A stretch of DNA of 64,000 nucleotides from Ophiosphaerella korrae (GCA_028456385.1 JALNQF010000190.1:19063-83062); one strand, 5' to 3'; shown: positions 53,822-64,000, numbered from the stretch's first letter. Notes: a model not told the origin generated them from the sequence alone. Numbers and translations: made by a program.

Positions 53822-55033
53822 ATGAATCTTATCGCGTACTCAGACTCAGAATCGGACGGAGAGTCCGCTCCGGCTCCCAAACCAGCGTTGAAACAAGCAC
53901 CAAAGCCGTCATTCCAGAAAGTCGTCGATCGCTCCAACCCAGGCAGAATCAAAGTCAACCTTCCCGGCGCATCGCGATCACAAGCAGATAAAGATGACAC
54001 CGCATCGGACGCACCACCTGCGAAAAAGCCGCGTTTGGGTGGAGCGACGGCGTTTGGTGGATTCAATGCCATGCTTCCGGCTCCCAAGAAGGCTGGGACG
54101 AGTGCAACAACAGGAAACACAACAGCAGGAAAGAGAGGGCTGGGTAAAGGACTGGCTGCCGGGGTAAACCTCAAAACCGGGGCGGAGCCTGCTTTCAAGC
54201 GAGAATCACGTGTTGAGACGGAAGAGTATGACGAGAATGGGAATCCAATCAAAAAAGAGCCAATGAAGAAGGAGGATTTCAGAGCCCTGCTAAATCTGCC
54301 GGCCCCCAAGAGTGAGAAGAAGGAGGCGGCTATTCCAGAAGCTGCAGCCCCTATAGCGCAAACAGATACACAGCCGGTCGTGAAGCCAGCGGCTCCGCGG
54401 TTTGTCCCCATGTCTGTTGGTAAAGGGAAGAAAAAGAAGCCTGTCACCCGACGTCCAGTGGTCGCATCACCAGAAAACACAAAACCTGGTGTATCTCAGC
54501 CAGAGGCTCCGCCACCGCCCGCGCGCAAGCCTAAAGTCTCGCTCTTTGGCGTTTCTCAGGAACTACCAGCTACAGTCAACACTTTATCAACTGAAGCCTA
54601 TGAGCCTATGCTTTACAAAGCAGACACTGAGATGCAGACGGAAGGTGACTTCCAAAACGAATCTGTCTATACACCTGCAACGACAATGAGCAGTGCGCCC
54701 GCATCAAACGATTTAGTAAATATTGCCTCAGACTTGAATCTATCCGAAGCAGAGCGACGCCAGCTCTTTGGCAAGAAGGGACAAGGGGCAGCTGCCCTTT
54801 CGTCTGCAAGGATAGTGGAATATAACACCGACGCCGAATACGCACATAACGAAACTCTCCGGCAACAAGGTGAACAGGTACAGCACAACCCGCTCAAGTC
54901 CATATCTGGTACAGGGAAGAACAGCCTGCGAAGCTTGGTCAACGTTGCAGTCACTCAAAAAGACGCACTTGAAGATCATTTTACGACTGGGTATAGGAAT
55001 AAAAAGGAGGCAGGCAACAAATATGGATGGTAG
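53822..55033 (+). CDS. PRCC-family protein (mitotic checkpoint/splicing related)
   Basis: A single exon of 403 residues with the PRCC family layout. It opens MNLIAYSDSESD, has a long Pro/Lys/Ala-rich low-complexity middle (PAPKPALKQAPKP; GFNAMLPAPKK), and closes with the conserved C-terminal region: LNLSEAERRQLFGKKG, IVEYNTDAEYAHNE, HNPLKSISGTGKNSLRSLV and the terminal NKYGW. In animals PRCC interacts with MAD2B and the splicing machinery; fungal members are annotated as mitotic checkpoint regulators on that basis. Its role here is family inference. Confidence 0.85.
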   Translation: MNLIAYSDSESDGESAPAPKPALKQAPKPSFQKVVDRSNPGRIKVNLPGASRSQADKDDTASDAPPAKKPRLGGATAFGGFNAMLPAPKKAGTSATTGNTTAGKRGLGKGLAAGVNLKTGAEPAFKRESRVETEEYDENGNPIKKEPMKKEDFRALLNLPAPKSEKKEAAIPEAAAPIAQTDTQPVVKPAAPRFVPMSVGKGKKKKPVTRRPVVASPENTKPGVSQPEAPPPPARKPKVSLFGVSQELPATVNTLSTEAYEPMLYKADTEMQTEGDFQNESVYTPATTMSSAPASNDLVNIASDLNLSEAERRQLFGKKGQGAAALSSARIVEYNTDAEYAHNETLRQQGEQVQHNPLKSISGTGKNSLRSLVNVAVTQKDALEDHFTTGYRNKKEAGNKYGW

Positions 55034-55685
55034 TTCCCAGCATCTTCTGTCCCCATTTAAATATCTTCTTCGTCTTCACCATCTGCCACATAATTGCTCT
55101 TAACCACAATGACAGTTCGGGTACCAGGCAGATATATCGCGAAATGCCATGAGGGGTATGTCTCAACATGATTGTTCACTGCCACTGTTTCTATAAAATT
55201 CCCCATCTGCATAAATAACGCATAGCGTCGTCTAATTCTCTCCTTCCCTTTCAATATCAAAACGTACCTCAAACTTCGTTGTCATACATCGCTGTTTCTT
55301 GTTTCGAGCATTCACCATTTGGATTCCACTATCAACACCCTCATGATACAAAGACTACTTAGTAAACATCATGTGTGCTTCTATGACTAGACTAAACTCA
55401 AATGCGGTAAAAGTAAAACTGCTAGTAAAGTCACTTTTGAGACTGAAGTCGTTTGCCTGGGAGGCACACAATGCCACGTGGAAGCGGAACCAACATTCAC
55501 CTGGCCTATGCAGAATGCCCACCGAGCTTCCCCACTCTTATTCTTTCTATTTCTTTCTATCTCTTTCTATCTCACTCTTTTAGAATCCGGTTTGCCAACT
55601 GCTCGTCGCCTGTAACTGACAAGTAATTTTCATCCTACTATTTGACAGCGCCAACACACAACATAACTAGACCTCGACTTCCGAC
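55034..55685. other. Intergenic
   Basis: It holds the 3' region of the PRCC gene and the promoter of the SET gene. TTTCTATTTCTTTCTATCTC-type pyrimidine repeats occur at 55,544-55,578. No gene is supported. Confidence 0.5.
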
Positions 55686-57689
55686 ATGCCTGCTCGTACG
55701 GCTTCATCGTCTACCCTTGGCTTTGGTAGCGATGAATTGAGCCATGCCGAAGGCTCAAACGACCAGAGCGTAGCCCAGGACAAGAACGGCACCGGGCACG
55801 ATGAGGCTGACCAACCTGCGTCTGATCAGTTTGGCAAGAAGAAAAAACGCAAAGGTCATCGCGGTGGTAAGACCAAGAAGGCCAAACAGAAGGCCACAGG
55901 TATGTTCTCAGCTCTGGGCAAAATTTGCTGCCAGCCTTCTACCGAAGCTGCAGGGTCAGCGACACAAAGCTTTCAGCTCCTAAGACCACTAACTACATTG
56001 CCAGATACAGACGGTGCTACTCCCGAATATCCAACAGGATCGTATCAACCATTCCCGCTTCCGAAGATTCTTCCCTGGCGTGTCCAGACGCCTCCCGGAA
56101 GGTCACTTTGTGAGGTCCGGGCACTGCCTACAGAGAAAGGTGTCATCGCCGTGAACGGGTTCTTCGCCACCAAACCAATGAAGGCAGGCACGCGGATTAT
56201 CTGCGAGTCTGCTAAAATTACCCTTCTTGCCCCATACGATGATCAGTTCCTTGATGTGGTGGCCGCATTTGAACGTCTAGAGCCGAGCGAGCAAGAGCAG
56301 ATATGGAGTCTTAATGCATCAGCCCACACCGCCTCTCCTACGTTAAAGATGATCCATGATCAGATTGTGGAGAAGCTCGCAACCCTTCACGACGCTTTTA
56401 AAGAGAATCGAGATTCTAAGCTAGATGTGATCAACGCCGACGTCGCTAAGCTCGACCGAGCATCAGAAATGTTCCGCATCGTTGCTCGCTGGCACAATGG
56501 CAGACGTTCTTTGATCGATCTTCCAGAAGATGAGCGCGAAAATCTTCCTTCTGACACTCCTATCACAGGTCTGTTCATTGACACTGCCCGGCTCCGACAT
56601 TCCTGCATGCCCAACTGCCACGCACACTACGACTCCAAAACTCAACGTATGACTGTGCATGTCACCAAAGACATCGTTGCTGATGAAGAGCTCACTCTTA
56701 CTTGCCTGGCTTCTGGATTCTACCAGTCTGCCGCCCAACGCCGACTCGAGCTCGAGGAGAAATTCGGCACCACCTGCAATTGCGAAGCGTGCAACCCTAA
56801 ACACGATAAATTCCTCCAACATGATAGAGCGCGCATACTAACCCTCAACCGCGGCTTGCAGGTCCAACACCTCCTCACCTACATCGATCTGATCGACGAA
56901 AAAGGCCTCCAGGCCCGCCTTGCTATCCACAATGACGAGATGCCTGATAACGATGTCAACTTCCAGGATTATGTCAATGGTGAGAAAACCTGCCTTGCTC
57001 TGATAAACGATCTCAAGAGCACCGGCTGCTCAGGCCCCGAGATCCTCCGCTGGTACAACGCGCTTATCGACCGCATCTGCCCCCGCGCCGCCGAGGAATT
57101 GCAAGACGAGGAGCGCATCCGTGCTTGGCGTGTCGTCCTCTTTCACATCAAGGCTAGCCAGCAGATTGCTCTAAATTGCTTCGGCGAAGATGGGCGTGAG
57201 TATCAGGCGATAGTACAGAAGCGCGTGCGAACCGAGCAGTTCATCGACCACCTCAGCGACATGCTGAGCGCGAAGCAAGTGCGGCTCAAGGAGGCTGCTG
57301 CCGACACTGCCGAAGCAGCCGCGAGGTTCGAGCTTCTGGACGACGACGAGAAGCTCCGCGTGCTGGCCGAGAAGGTCGAGGAGCTGGGCAGGCGCAGGCG
57401 CGTTGGCAATAACGCCGACAAGGCTAAGGGTAAAGGTAAGGAGCCCATGAAGACAGTCCTCTGGGACAATCTGAGCGCCGACCAGAAGGTCCAGCTGCTG
57501 ACCGAGAAGATCAAGGAGCTGAGCAGCGACATGGCCGAGGAAAGGGCGAAGGCGGAAGAAGACGATTGTGAGCCTTTGGGTGAGGAGGAAACATTGAAGT
57601 TGTTGGCTGAGAACATCGAAGTTTTGGCCAAGACTGAGACCACGGACAAAGGCAAATCTAAAGAGCCAGCCAAGACGGTCGAGGAGTAG
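55686..57689 (+). CDS. SET-domain protein (SMYD-like)
   Basis: One exon, 667 residues, starting at ATG 55,686. The N-terminus has a lysine-rich basic patch (GKKKKRKGHRGGKTKKAKQK) suggesting nuclear localisation. The split SET domain shows GFFATKPMKAGTRII at its start and DTARLRHSCMPNCHAHY, the RxNHSCxPN signature with Arg-His in place of Asn-His. DEELTLTCL and a cysteine-rich post-SET part (CNCEAC) follow. This is the fungal SET/SMYD-like class of protein lysine methyltransferases; the substrate is unknown. The C-terminus carries about three repeats of a charged helix (KLRVLAEKVEEL, KVQLLTEKIKEL, TLKLLAENIEVL). After the TAG at 57,687-57,689 the same frame is open for 32 more codons with similar composition. 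Confidence 0.8.
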   Translation: MPARTASSSTLGFGSDELSHAEGSNDQSVAQDKNGTGHDEADQPASDQFGKKKKRKGHRGGKTKKAKQKATGMFSALGKICCQPSTEAAGSATQSFQLLRPLTTLPDTDGATPEYPTGSYQPFPLPKILPWRVQTPPGRSLCEVRALPTEKGVIAVNGFFATKPMKAGTRIICESAKITLLAPYDDQFLDVVAAFERLEPSEQEQIWSLNASAHTASPTLKMIHDQIVEKLATLHDAFKENRDSKLDVINADVAKLDRASEMFRIVARWHNGRRSLIDLPEDERENLPSDTPITGLFIDTARLRHSCMPNCHAHYDSKTQRMTVHVTKDIVADEELTLTCLASGFYQSAAQRRLELEEKFGTTCNCEACNPKHDKFLQHDRARILTLNRGLQVQHLLTYIDLIDEKGLQARLAIHNDEMPDNDVNFQDYVNGEKTCLALINDLKSTGCSGPEILRWYNALIDRICPRAAEELQDEERIRAWRVVLFHIKASQQIALNCFGEDGREYQAIVQKRVRTEQFIDHLSDMLSAKQVRLKEAAADTAEAAARFELLDDDEKLRVLAEKVEELGRRRRVGNNADKAKGKGKEPMKTVLWDNLSADQKVQLLTEKIKELSSDMAEERAKAEEDDCEPLGEEETLKLLAENIEVLAKTETTDKGKSKEPAKTVEE

Positions 57690-58179
57690 GAGCTTCACGC
57701 TGACGCTGCAAAAGTCAAGGAGACTCAGAAAACCATGGACAAGAACAGAACTGTGAAGGCCACTCTGAGCCGCTACGTTCTGAAGTAAGAGCTTGACGAT
57801 ATTGAGAGATTTGGGCCTTGAAAAGTCTTGACATGGGTGGTAGTTGGAGACATATTGACTTGACGGCGTTTTTTGTTTTCTACTCAGTCGAGCCAACCTG
57901 TTCGCTCGCGCGAGTTGGAGAGATGAACACCTTTGTCGCCTAATTCCCACTTTCGTAGTGTGGCGTCTACCGAGAGACAGAAAATATAATTATATGATTT
58001 GGAAAGCTTTATACAATGTTTGAAAGTGCAAAGTGATATGTATCCATGCATCCCATCATCGCCTAATTTCCCTTCTAGTGTTGAATCTAATCCACACACG
58101 CAACTGAAGTACAATACAGCCGTTATATGTCCACCACTTGAAATCTTACAGCCATCCTATGAAAATATCTCATGTCGCT
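57690..58179. other. 3' region shared by convergent genes
   Basis: The first 99 bases continue the SET gene's frame beyond its TAG (to TAA at 57,786-57,788), with SET-tail-like composition. The remainder holds the 3' UTRs of two convergent genes. No separate gene. Confidence 0.5.
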
Positions 58180-59828
58180 TCATCTACACTTCCTCTCATG
58201 CCTCCGCAAGTTATCCTTCCTATCCCACTCTTTCCCGGGCAGTTTGCATCCTGGATTCGAACAATAGTACACCTGCCTTGCATCACCTGCATTACTGTCA
58301 TTTCTGTGTACCGTTCTACTATGCCGTGCGAGATCGTTTTGCAGATTGAAAAGCGTATCCGGACAAATCTCACATGCGTATCGTCGGATATGTCGTCTAT
58401 TGAGATGATCCCTGTATTTCATTTAATTTATGCTGGATGCAGTTGAATAGTTTCACCTACCTGAGTTTCCCTTGGGTTGAAAATCTAGCCGGGCAATGGG
58501 TACATGTCAGAGCTGGCGGTGCAGTGGTAGGAGTAGCGGTATGCTCTGCGGTAAGATGGGCCGCTGCTTCATCTCGGGCTACAATGCCATGAGCCTCCGC
58601 CTTCATAATCGAGTTATTTTCATTAGCCGGCCTCTTTGAAGCCGACATACGATACATTGTAGAAGGATTTATATCAGGGTTGGCTGTGAATCCGTTGACC
58701 CCACGGTTTGGCCAGTATTTCTCCAGATGGGAGTACGTAGGATGACTTGCCGTAGAATGATTTGCTCCAACCCATCCGGATACATTGCCACTTCTGTCAT
58801 CCAGGCTGAATTTATTTTGAGAGAGTGGCTGATTCGGATCGTAATGGTTATTTGGATTGGTATTATCACGTGTGTTGGAAAATATCCAAGTGTCTGCGTC
58901 TCTTTCTGTTGATAGGTGGGAGATGTTGTCCCGGTCGATTCTGGATGCATCCATTGGAAGGCCTAGATTAGTTGCCGGATTGAAATTGAAGTCGAATGTA
59001 TCAATCGGCTCATTCACAATAAAACTAGATTCAGCAAGAGAGTATTGGCGAATCTCTAAATCTCTCGGATTCACAGTTCTGTTGTCATCAGTCGCATCAA
59101 GGGTGTTTCGTCGAAGGGCGTTCCCACCAAGCCCGATGATAAAATCTCGATTATTGCGCTCAGCTGAAATTGTCAATAAGTTGCAACAGGCCCAAGATGT
59201 CTAATACAAACCTCGCGATCTGATGTCCTCGAGTTGTGAATCTTTATCCGCACGCAAAATTCGGTCTGTTGTAATTGCCTTAGGAAGATTGCTGTGGGTA
59301 CCATTTCTGGGAGTAGCTTTCAATTTTCTCGCTATTGATGATGATACGGCCTCCAATGGATTGTAAACAGGCGATAGCGCGCTCGGTAGATGTGGCGTAT
59401 GTGGCGTTGATTCAATAAGCGTAAGAGACCTACTTGATCTCTGTTGTGATCTGTTTGATGGCGCTCTATTAAATCTTTGGACACCACTTTCAACGGTGAG
59501 GCTATGAAGATTAGATATATAGGCTGAATGCACGGCCTGTGGATAAGTGACAGATTCGGGGCGACCGAAGATAGAGGCTTCAATATCTTCTCGCTGATCT
59601 GACTGAATCGACCGTTTTCGATGGAACAATCCCAGGCCTGCCGTTTTCAGTAAATCAAACAAATATTTTTACGAGCTACAAACTTTGAACCCATGTGTCT
59701 TCTTCTAGAAGGTTCCGTCTTTTGAGATAGATGTAAAAACAGACCGAAAGGCCGACTAGGAAAACGATAACCGTAATTATAAACCCGTAAACTACGATTG
59801 CCCACTCGCAAGGAGCTAGAGGCGCCAT
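58180..59828 (-). CDS. Membrane-anchored C2H2 zinc-finger protein
   Basis: Four exons (59,828-59,684; 59,637-59,212; 59,163-58,461; 58,411-58,180) with 46-49-bp introns are all in phase and give 501 residues. Exon 1 encodes MAPLAPCEWA and a single hydrophobic helix (residues about 9-35, VVYGFIITVIVFLVGLSVC) followed by KRR. This is a type-III/N-out signal-anchor pattern. A long Asn/Ser-rich, disordered-looking region follows. The C-terminus has three finger-like motifs: CTHCPARFSTQGKLRDHL..H (411-434; intron 3 splits this finger), CEICPDTLFNLQNDLARH...H, and CSNPGCK...RRHERKC. The combination suggests a membrane-tethered transcription factor released by processing. That is inference; the exons could also be mis-joined at intron 1. 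Confidence 0.7.
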
Positions 59829-61783
59829 ATTATCTCGATTAACTTTATTTACGCCGTATTCATGATGAGAGAAAGAAGTATGAAGGTAGATAGGTTGCTG
59901 CTTGCGTAATATGATTATCGTCTAAATTTATGGTATAGGGTGCGCGTTGCAAGAAATCGATGGATTTTATTCCCATACTTGCGGCAAAAACGGAATAGTG
60001 CGAGGCATACTCATAATTAGGCCAAACTAGGCACATGTTTGGGAACTGTCTCGACTAGGATATTCCAGTAGGACCTGAGTTCTGATTGGTAGTCACCCAA
60101 AACGATCATTCAGGTAGGGTGCACTACCAACTCTCTAGAGTTGCATGCAACAATTTCCATAACAAGGCGGACTTGCCAGCTCCCCTATATGCATCTTTCT
60201 AGATCTTGCAAGATACTTCCGCTCCTGCAACTAGATCCTCTAATCAGTCAAAAATCAAAAATCAAAAATCAAAAATCAAAAATGTATTAAATCGCAACAT
60301 TGATTTATTTACCTTTCCATCTACAATGACTTGAAAGAACTATCCGCGTAGGAATATGAGGTTCTGCGGTTGCCTAATACTACGACCATTATGCGACGCG
60401 AGTTGTGACGAGTGTGGGCGCATGAGACGCTCGACAGGGGTCTTCCATAATAGGCGAGTACAAAGCACCGACTCTTACCGGTGAGTGAGGAATAAAACCA
60501 ACTGCGTCTTTCTTTTCAGGAAAACTTTTAAAACTGCTTGCTCCATGAGCTGTGTGCTATGACAAGGCAGACGCACGAATTAGAAAAAACACGGTATCTG
60601 GATAGCCCTAGAGGTGCTCAGTTTGGGGTCATGCGTCGTTCAACGAAAAACGCCGAAGTTTGGAGGACCTCTCCAGTAGCATGAATCAATACTTTGGCTC
60701 TTGCAACGTATGCCACATGTGCTACAGAACACCATGCGCTTATGTTTTTAAAATTTTCGTTGCTTACGGGATAAACTTTTGGTTGCTTACAGGATAGGCA
60801 AACTGCAGCAATGCATAAGATGATGTGTAATGCGTTGACCTGCGGATGCCTTCGCCATGGAGCAGCTAAGGAATAGTTTTCTGCGTTGTTGAAGGACTGC
60901 TGATTTTGGGTTCATGCGACTATTAAGAGCCGTACACACACATTATCCGTGGCTCAAACCACACTACACCACTAACTGACCCGCTTATGATTACAGTTCC
61001 TCAGCTGGTTGGATTTGCTTGAAGACTTTATCGGTGTCAGATGAGCTGGCTCACGAGCCAGCCCATGAGTTGATTCAGATGGCGATCGATCTGGCACGCG
61101 CACGCACGTGCGCCACTAGCTAAGCGAGCCAACCAGCAGATTCGGAATCCGTGGCGACGCACCAACTCAACTGCGGCCATCCCTTTGACAGGAGAGGAAC
61201 TATCGGGCAACACTCCAGCTGAACAAAAGGGCAACCCTTGGGCACAGGAGTCATCAAAGAATCCCACGAAGGATATCAGTAGCAGCCAGAAGGCTGATGA
61301 TAGACAAGAGAACTCAATCAATTCTATTCTGTCCTCTACTCGCATCAGTGACTCAGTGACCATCAAATCTGACAATCGGGCTTCTGAAATTGAAACACAC
61401 TCTTAGTGAACTGAAAAAAAATAAGAAATTTGCTCAAGCTGATGATTATGCTAAGTGAGATATATATTGTACTACGATTTCAAAAAGAGCACTGGGCTAT
61501 TCCGGTGTTAACTGGTTCGCTTAGGATGGTACAGATCTGTATTTTGTTCAGAAAATATGCTATGAAGAAGGCCATACTGGGCGCTCCATACGAGCGAATG
61601 GTTTGATATAGTGCTCGTAGGTTCGGAGAGCAGAGGAAGTTGGCAAAAGCATACCTTGGTATACGCTAGGGACCCATAACAAGGAAAGATAGTAGAAGCA
61701 TATAGTATTCCTCTGTCGGCATATGATTATGTACATCCTATCAACACACCTTTAGCACACGATAAAAATTAAGTCCCGTTTCA
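59829..61783. other. Non-coding stretch with a microsatellite
   Basis: No supportable gene in about 2 kb. Two opposing frames (61,037-61,375 minus and 61,185-61,406 plus) lack motifs. The (TCAAAAA)5 repeat is listed separately. Composition shifts back toward the AT-rich accessory type. Confidence 0.45.
60248..60282 (+). repeat. Heptanucleotide microsatellite (TCAAAAA)5
   Basis: Five perfect tandem copies of TCAAAAA. Intergenic. Confidence 0.9.
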
Positions 61784-63123
61784 TTACTGTCTAAATGTAT
61801 GATGGGCTTCTGCTATTACCCGTCCGTGGATGTTCCATCCAATGATTCCACTTGGGCCCAAATGGTCGGAGATAAGAGTGAACATATACTCTCCCGCATC
61901 CTGAACTTGCCAAAGTGCAGACCAGTGATGCAGCAAAAGTGCATAGTGCGACAAGATAACGAGCGCTTCCGGCTGCCGCCTTGCGAGGAGACTTGCCATT
62001 TCAGGAGGAATAAGCATCGGCCAGCAGTACAGCATGTGGTAGCGATTGTAGTCCGACTCCTCTACTGCTGAAGTTGCATCAAACCCAATCTGCAGGTATC
62101 GTATTGCTATTCGACATGCATCCTGTTCTTCGGCGGTCAACCCGGCTGCGATTTCTATAAGGTTATGTAGGTGCTGACAGTCGTTGTTGATTGGCTCTCG
62201 TGACGTAAAGCTCGCGCTCATCAATATGATGGGCTCGAGTTCGGATGCCATCAACAGCGGCCATGCAGATCTGGCAATTATGTAGATGCCTCGAGACATC
62301 TTGGCGCAGTGGATGTAATGTGTGAGAAAGCCCTCCAGGTTGGCTGAGTCGCGTTTCCCCAAAGTTTCCGCGAGAACGTGGTGGGCTAATACTGAAGAAA
62401 ATAGCAAAACTGCTACGCAATTTGATTGATTGACTCCTGTCCACGAAGCGTTGAAAAGAGAGACAGCGCGTGTCTGCAGTGATACCGCGAGATGGAGATA
62501 ATGCTTAGATCTTCTAGGCCGAAGGTAGGCTAAATGTTGCGCAGAAAAGGCAAGTAGCTCGTACATGAGGTATGGAGTTTGGAGAGCTTCTTTAAGGCCC
62601 AAAGCGAGTCCAGATGGGTGATTGGGCGATACTCCCGTACCAGGATTGAAGATATCGCTGTCTTGTGTTACATGAACTAGCAGCTCCATATGATCAAAAT
62701 CAATGACAGTGTCAAGATTTGCATCTTGAGAAATGCCAATGGGGAGTTGGCCTGGAGAATCGGTAATGGACACTGGCGTCATAGGAGCAATGCTTGGTCT
62801 ATTACCCCTGCTTGAATTACGAAGGCTTTCTAAAGGTGGCGGCGTCACGGACTTTTTGGGCTGGTCTGGCTGACCTTGAGATGTATACCTGCAATCTTGA
62901 CTTGACAAGAGGGATAGTTACAGTTTATATTTAGGTGGAAAATGTCTGTGGATTAACTAACTTTAACATGACGGCGTTTACTATAATAAGTTAATTTAAC
63001 AAAAAGCCTATTGAGAATAGGTATAATGCATGTTTCTGGGCGGGGTTGTTTGCTAATAGTGTATTTTAGGACTTACTACTCAAGGCAACTGCCGCGGGAC
63101 TTCTTGTGGCTCCGGCGAAGCAT
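61784..63123 (-). pseudogene. Fungal transcription factor with damaged Zn2Cys6 exons
   Basis: The 3' exon (from 62,888 after a TTGCAG acceptor, to 61,784) is intact. It encodes about 370 residues of a fungal-specific transcription-factor domain like that of sterol-uptake-control (UPC2-type) proteins: YELLAFSAQHLAYLRP, AVSLFNASW and MLIPPEMASLLARR. The DNA-binding part should lie upstream. An ATG at 63,123 opens MLRRSHKKSRGSCLE, the usual start of such a zinc cluster, then hits TAG/TAA. KRRHVK is readable at 62,979-62,962, and DCRYTSQGQ crosses into the intact exon. Several positions where the cluster needs cysteine codons read TAT, TAG or TAA. The DNA-binding domain therefore seems destroyed, leaving a dominant-negative-like remnant or a pseudogene. 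Confidence 0.6.
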
Positions 63124-63249
63124 TATTATTGAGGTCCTAGAAAAGAATTTAAAGCTAGAATACGCGTATTACATACTTTATGGGAAGATGATTGCCTTGC
63201 AGCTCTTAGCGCATTGCCTGTATCTAATAGCATCTTGGCCTGGGTCGCT

Positions 63250-64000
63250 GACGTAACACGCTTATTCGATAACGTGTCGGATCGGTGAGCGGGCCAGGAC
63301 ACCGAGTGGGCCACCCCACCAAACCGCGCGAGGTCTCTCATGCAATAACTCCACATCCACATAATCAAATTTGATGAGATTTGGATATACGATAGATTAG
63401 ATAGATCTACATTGACGCCTATTATGGCCTTGTTCATGACACTTGCTGCACGTTGGTAGTGCTCTTGTTCGTGTAGGAGTAGGCCCACTTTGATCACCCT
63501 CTTAGACACCCATTTGAGCCTCTGCTATCAGCGCGCGGCCTTCCTAGGCCTAGAGAACGCCTCCTTAAGCTATATACTGTCTACGCTATTAACGGTTATA
63601 TCTCTAGCGTTGATTTAACGCACGTAGCTTTGCATTCTCCTTAGCAAGGATTGTCGCTAATTGTATAGCAAGTTGACAGCCCTTTATAAGCTAGCTAATT
63701 GCGCGGCTTGTAGGACTCTAAGACTAGCAACAGAGTAGGTCTTTTACAAGCTAAGCTTATTAATAGAGCTACTTAGTTGTACGTAGAGTCTTAGCTATCT
63801 ATAGCTCTAATCTAGCAATATCTATCCTTAGAGGAGACAGTGTTCTAATAATAGTAAGAGATAATAGGACGCGCTCTAGACTATATAGGTGTCAGATTTG
63901 AAGGAGGTTATAGCAGTTTGATAAAAAGGCTTTTTCGTAACGGCCATGTGAGGGCCTTGTTGGAGAGGGATACTGAGGCTTTCAGAAAAGCCCTTTTTCA
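63250..64000 (-). mobile_element. pogo/Fot1-like DNA transposon relic (runs off the window)
   Basis: On the minus strand, one frame around 63,700-63,560 reads KGCQLAIQLATILAKENAKL and then, across stops, RRQYIA and GGVL. This is the C-terminal pattern of fungal pogo/Fot1-type DDE transposases (KGCE.A...A.L..EN..LR...KR......GG.LT..EG). It continues into a CCHC zinc knuckle, CSKCHEQGHNRRQC, at about 63,453-63,410. Many TAG/TAA codons interrupt it, as expected after RIP. The catalytic DDE region would be beyond the right edge. The GC-rich segment ending near 63,250 (GACGTAACACGC) may be the 3' terminal part of the element. Confidence 0.6.

Noticed and set aside
61037..61406. Opposing frames of 112 and 73 codons
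   Set aside because: No motif, signal or splice evidence on either strand; cannot decide between them.

Overview
The window is nuclear DNA of a filamentous ascomycete. Coding genes carry short introns (44-114 bp) with GTAAGT-like donors, CTAAC/CTGAC-like branch sites and YAG acceptors. The gene families seen (HET, Agd3, LysM, DUF3435/FluG, fungal-specific transcription factor, HeLo-type N-terminus, chromodomain family) are typical of Pezizomycotina. The overall gene content most resembles Dothideomycetes (Pleosporales-like), but this is inference and no species is claimed. I saw no tRNA, rRNA or CRISPR.

There are two compartments. From 1 to about 45.5 kb, and again from about 60 kb to the end, the sequence is accessory: AT-rich islands, relic genes and mobile-element debris mixed with a few intact genes. 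From about 45.5 to 60 kb it is a compact housekeeping block: an SGNH hydrolase, NC2-alpha, tafazzin, a NOSIP-like RING protein, the TORC2 subunit SIN1, a PRCC-family protein, a SET protein and a membrane-anchored C2H2 zinc-finger protein, with short shared promoters.

In the accessory part, 0.8-2.7 kb holds fragments of conserved fungal genes and a frameshifted chromodomain gene. At 3.5-5.0 kb there is an intact PD-(D/E)XK-like gene. An AT-rich island at 5-8.4 kb contains two decayed small secreted-protein genes. At 9.3-12.1 kb lies a decayed DUF3435/FluG-type gene with C2H2 fingers, and at 13.4-14.8 kb a decayed HET-domain gene. A short HET-like N-terminal gene at 16.2 kb is cut by a 213-bp MITE, and a second copy of that MITE lies at 43.0 kb. 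At 18.2-18.5 kb there is a long inverted repeat, and at 19.8-21.6 kb an MFS sugar transporter with a broken-looking splice acceptor.

The most notable locus is 21.9-30.6 kb. A 2201-residue protein (kinase, Sel1-like, ankyrin and TPR regions) and a 539-residue HeLo-like plus pseudokinase protein are transcribed divergently from a 265-bp shared promoter. The second has the domain order of the cell-death executor MLKL, and the first looks like a repeat-based sensor or kinase, so a two-gene programmed-cell-death or non-self-response module is a reasonable hypothesis. An ankyrin gene follows at 31.4 kb. Further on are an intact Agd3-type polysaccharide deacetylase (33.6-35.9 kb), an amidohydrolase (38.9-40.6 kb) and a decayed LysM-protein gene (41.2-42.5 kb). 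The right end (61.8-64.0 kb) has a fungal transcription factor whose zinc-cluster exons are damaged and a pogo/Fot1-like transposase relic.

Nonsense changes in several relics fit C-to-T or G-to-A decay (CAG to TAG, TGG to TAG, ATG to ATA, Cys codon to Tyr or stop), the pattern expected from repeat-induced point mutation (RIP). Exon boundaries were worked out by hand from frame continuity and splice signals. Family names rest on recognised motifs, not on database searches.
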